Source of the DNA: CAYZEE01 sp964477485
GTDB lineage: Bacteria > Patescibacteriota > Microgenomatia > Levybacterales > UBA12049
Assembly: GCA_964477485.1 (NCBI GenBank)
Contig: CAYZEE010000014.1
Coordinates: forward strand, 1-23,428
Reading direction: 5' to 3'
Length of the DNA: 23,428 nt
Both the position numbers and the translations under genes were made by a program. Of the stretch, positions 21,673-23,428 are shown piece by piece. The notes beneath the pieces were generated by a model. The model was not told where the DNA came from, made no database searches, and was given only the letters and a program-made list of their open reading frames with translations. The number at the start of each line of letters is the position of its first letter. Within the stretch, counting starts at the first letter, position 1.

Positions 21673-22164
21673 CTACTCTGATACGGATAGTAAGGAAAAA
21701 TTGCTATCCGTATTTTTTGAATTTATTAAAGATTCAAGAAGTGAAATACTCTTACCAAGCGCACTATAGAAAAACTCTTTGTCTTCTTCTCCAGCATCAA
21801 TACTTATATGAAAAACTCCTCTTTTATCTCTCTGCCAATTCCAATTAGTAATTCCATTAAATGCTACATTTCTATTTCCTTTTTGCAGTTTTTCTATACA
21901 AAGATATTCTAATAGAATATGTTCGAATAGATGGCCTATCTCGGTTTGAATTACTTCGTCGCAAAAGGGCGTATTCGTCTTATTGAAACATTTTGTATTC
22001 AAAACTCCGGGCAATTTTTCTTTAAGAAAGAAAAAGGTATGTGGAATCTGAGAAGTGTATAAAATATCTATATGAAGCTGCATTTTTATTAAAACTCTAT
22101 TTTCTCCTATTTTGACGGAAAGAGAGAAAAAATTTGAAGTATAAAAAATCGGGCGGCTGTCCAT
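21673..22164 (-). CDS. stand-alone cyanophycin synthetase N-terminal-like protein
   Basis: A 163-residue protein. The segment TEIGHLFEHILLEYLC (about 75-90) and the following FNGITNWNWQRDKRGVFHISID and FYSALGKSISLLESLI resemble the N-terminal domain of cyanophycin synthetase. There the pattern is a helix with H-xx-EH-x-A-LE followed by a G-x-[TN]-x-W and Y/F-x-I-x strand. The ATP-grasp and Mur-ligase domains of CphA are absent, so this is not a complete synthetase. HxxEH also resembles the zinc motif of M16 peptidases, but no other M16 feature is visible. The gene has a near-consensus promoter. Its last 11 codons overlap the terminator hairpin of the convergent KGG gene. Function unknown. Confidence 0.65.
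   Translation of the reverse strand: MDSRPIFYTSNFFSLSVKIGENRVLIKMQLHIDILYTSQIPHTFFFLKEKLPGVLNTKCFNKTNTPFCDEVIQTEIGHLFEHILLEYLCIEKLQKGNRNVAFNGITNWNWQRDKRGVFHISIDAGEEDKEFFYSALGKSISLLESLINSKNTDSNFSLLSVSE
21681..21718 (+). terminator. intrinsic terminator after KGG gene
   Basis: A perfect 10-bp stem ATACGGATAG / CTATCCGTAT with a 13-nt loop, then TTTTTT. Active for plus-strand transcription. The whole hairpin lies inside the 3' coding end of the opposing gene. Confidence 0.85.
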
Positions 22165-22171
22165 TCACTAA

Positions 22172-22200
22172 ATTATACTTGCAATTGGTTTCATTTTCAA
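22172..22200 (-). promoter_or_regulatory. promoter of the CphA-N-like gene, predicted leaderless
   Basis: Minus strand -35 TTGAAA (22195-22200, 5/6), 17-bp spacer, -10 TATAAT (22172-22177, 6/6). Seven nt lie between the -10 and the ATG at 22164, placing the transcription start at the start codon. One of the best-matching promoters in the window. Confidence 0.75.
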
Positions 22201-22294
22201 TAGTTTTTTCTTTCTTTTTTCTTACTTAATATTTTAATTTCTCTTAAGGATAAGTTTTAGCCTTTATAGGACAAGTTTTAATCTTTATTTTTTT

Positions 22295-22480
22295 ATGAAA
22301 ACGACAGCAATAAATACATTATCTTTTGAAAGCGGGGTTACGGTTGACTTAAGATTTATATCCTTTGCCAAAAATGGAATTTCAAAGATATTCTTTGATA
22401 CAAGAAAAACCGCAGGTCAAGTTTTTAAAAACACTTTCCTAAACAGCTTTTGGGCTATATTAAGTTCAAGTCCAGATTAA
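22295..22480 (+). CDS. possible small ORF, unknown
   Basis: A 61-codon ORF starting ATG after a T-run, with no SD and no clear -10 at leaderless distance. The peptide is not recognised. In its favour, its stop codon (22478-22480) overlaps the start of the strong SD of the next ORF, the usual layout of coupled genes. It may equally be non-coding leader sequence of the next gene. Confidence 0.3.
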   Translation: MKTTAINTLSFESGVTVDLRFISFAKNGISKIFFDTRKTAGQVFKNTFLNSFWAILSSSPD

Positions 22481-22491
22481 AGGAGGTAAAA

Positions 22492-22665
22492 ATGAAAAAG
22501 TATATATATTCAGAACCTTTTATAAGTTTTTGGCCGATGCCGCTTTCTTTAGACGATATAAGAGAATGTTTCAGAGTCGGTAAAGCAAAGAAAAAAGGAA
22601 AAAGAAAAAAAATTATGAATAACTATCAATATTATTATAAGTTCGAAAATAAAAGAGAAATTTAG
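22492..22665 (+). CDS. small basic protein, unknown
   Basis: A 57-residue protein, MKKYIYSEPFISFWPMP at its start, then a lysine-rich stretch (KAKKKGKRKKIM, about 31-42) and a Tyr-rich end. It is not recognised. A perfect SD AAAGGAGGT (22480-22488) sits at good distance from the ATG. It is followed 19 nt later by the stress-protein gene, also with strong SD, so the two are probably one transcription unit. Confidence 0.6.
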   Translation: MKKYIYSEPFISFWPMPLSLDDIRECFRVGKAKKKGKRKKIMNNYQYYYKFENKREI

Positions 22666-22684
22666 AATGAAAGGAGATTAAAAA

Positions 22685-23212
22685 ATGCAAACGATTATAG
22701 GAGTATTTTCAAAAAGAGAAGAAGCAAATTCTGCGATACTAGATTTGGAGGATAAAGGCTATAATCCAAAGGACATATCAATAATTGTAAAAGGAAAGGT
22801 TGAGAAAGTCGGAGCAAAAGGTGGAAGCGTTGCCTCAACTGCTGTGTCGGGCGCAACAGCCGGAGGAGTAATAGTAGGCTTAACCGGTCTTCTGATTGGC
22901 ATAGGCGCAATTACAATTCCAGGAATAGGAGCGCTATTTATAGGCGGGCCGGTAGCATCTGCTCTAGGACTCACGGGAGCTGCTGCTACAGCTGTCTCCG
23001 CAGCAACTACTGGAATACTTGCAGGAGGGCTGGTTGGAACTCTGGTTGGACTCGGACTTCCGGAAGAAGTTGCAAGGGAATATGAACAGAGATTAAAGGA
23101 AGGGGCAATAGTTCTGGCGGTTTCTACGGGGGAAGGCGCTCAAATAGATGAAGTGAGGCATATTTTCAAAGAATATGGTGCGGATCAAATAAGAACTGTG
23201 GCTCAAACATAA
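22685..23212 (+). CDS. general stress protein 17M-like (YflT family) with glycine-rich membrane hairpin
   Basis: A 175-residue protein. The N-terminal alpha/beta unit TIIGVFSKREEANSAILDLEDKGYNPKDISIIVKG matches the start of YflT/17M-like stress proteins, which monitor helper residues between strands. A long Gly/Ala-rich hydrophobic core (about 45-120) contains GALFIGGPVASALGLTG and GLVGTLVGLGLPEE. A C-terminal unit (PEEVAREYEQRLKEGAIVLAVS) closes a ferredoxin-like fold. Such proteins are induced by heat, salt or ethanol in Bacillus; their mechanism is unclear. The SD AAAGGAGAT is 6 nt from the ATG. A histidine kinase gene starts 54 nt downstream. Confidence 0.85.
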   Translation: MQTIIGVFSKREEANSAILDLEDKGYNPKDISIIVKGKVEKVGAKGGSVASTAVSGATAGGVIVGLTGLLIGIGAITIPGIGALFIGGPVASALGLTGAAATAVSAATTGILAGGLVGTLVGLGLPEEVAREYEQRLKEGAIVLAVSTGEGAQIDEVRHIFKEYGADQIRTVAQT

Positions 23213-23224
23213 ATATCCTTGTAT

Positions 23225-23253
23225 TTGAACAAAAAGCCCTGAAGATTTATAAT
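23225..23253 (+). promoter_or_regulatory. promoter of terminal histidine kinase gene
   Basis: -35 TTGAAC (23225-23230, 4/6), 17-bp spacer, -10 TATAAT (23248-23253). Start near 23260, leader about 7 nt before the ATG at 23267. Confidence 0.65.
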
Positions 23254-23266
23254 AACAAAGGGTTTT

Positions 23267-23428
23267 ATGGATTATAAAAGCGGCGATCTATTAGATTCTT
23301 TTACCCACGATATAAAAAATCCACTTGCAAATATTAAATCACAAGCTGCAATATTGAAAAAATATGGCAAATCTATTTCCCCCAAAAAATCTTCTGTTAT
23401 TTTGAGTGAAATTGATTCAAATGTAAAT
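23267..23428 (+). CDS. partial histidine kinase (N-terminal HisKA part), cut by window end
   Basis: 54 codons from the ATG at 23267, open at the window edge. The peptide reads DSFTHDIKNPLANIKSQA at residues 10-27, an H-box with H14 as probable phospho-acceptor and the NPLANI variant of the usual TPLTSI. There is no sensor domain before the H-box, so the kinase would begin with its dimerisation domain and receive its signal otherwise, or act in a phosphorelay. The ATP-binding domain is presumably beyond the window. Confidence 0.8.
   Translation, partial: MDYKSGDLLDSFTHDIKNPLANIKSQAAILKKYGKSISPKKSSVILSEIDSNVN

Larger units (their letters stand above)
22165..22491. other. 327-nt stretch without a well-supported gene
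   Basis: T-rich in its first third (pyrimidine runs at 22200-22250). It holds the promoter of the minus-strand gene (22172-22200) and one weak 61-codon ORF (22295-22480). No RNA fold or terminator was recognised. Confidence 0.5.

Noticed and set aside
1..23428. CRISPR array, insertion sequence, prophage or recoded UGA
   Set aside because: No regular direct repeats with unique spacers, no transposase or phage gene, and TGA ends several genes normally.

Overview
This looks like chromosomal DNA from a Patescibacteria (CPR) bacterium, most likely Microgenomates-like. Genome type is inferred from gene content and style; no 16S rRNA or ribosomal protein marker is present. The DNA is AT-rich and genes abut or overlap. 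UGA is a normal stop (pfkB's neighbour, PBP2, smpB's neighbour and comF all end in TGA), so the Gracilibacteria/Absconditabacteria code does not apply. Several proteins have CPR-style architectures: a CvpA-CAP fusion, a coiled-coil SpoIID protein, LytR_C-tailed membrane proteins, a short PGK and a standalone cyanophycin-synthetase N-domain.

Layout. 1-2800: NUDIX hydrolase, converging on phosphoglycerate kinase and a CvpA-CAP protein. 2800-7361: two tandem class A penicillin-binding proteins. 7375-10439 (minus): a sugar-phosphate cluster of PfkB kinase, DUF2090/IolC-C-type aldolase, RpiB and ribulose-5-P 3-epimerase. 10498-12899: LytR_C protein divergent from a secreted SpoIID protein. 12942-15826: a PP2C-like/LytR_C membrane protein coupled to smpB, then tmRNA (ssrA, minus, convergent with smpB) and comF. 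15927-19249: tRNA-Ser(GCU), P1B-type ATPase, a 73-residue membrane protein, tRNA-Ser(UGA), a 217-residue membrane protein and tRNA-Arg(GCG). 19361-23428: histidine kinase plus response regulator, a KGG-type small acidic protein, a CphA-N-like protein, small SD-led ORFs, a YflT/17M-like stress protein and the start of a second histidine kinase that runs off the window.

How the genes work together. The PBPs, SpoIID, CAP and LytR_C proteins form a cell-wall synthesis and remodelling set. The kinase, aldolase, RpiB, Rpe and PGK are carbon metabolism. SmpB and tmRNA form the ribosome-rescue system, with the two genes tail to tail.

The most notable observations are these. (1) At many genes a promoter -10 box lies only 6-9 nt before the start codon, which predicts leaderless mRNAs, while a few small stress-type genes carry strong Shine-Dalgarno sequences. 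(2) The tmRNA encodes an 11-residue tag ending YAYA rather than LAA, and its T-loop departs from consensus at positions 54 and 58. (3) Degenerate 7-nt periodic tracts occur between genes and inside coding sequences. (4) The tRNA-Arg has anticodon GCG rather than the usual bacterial ACG. (5) The tandem PBPs share a very similar DNA block suggestive of gene conversion.
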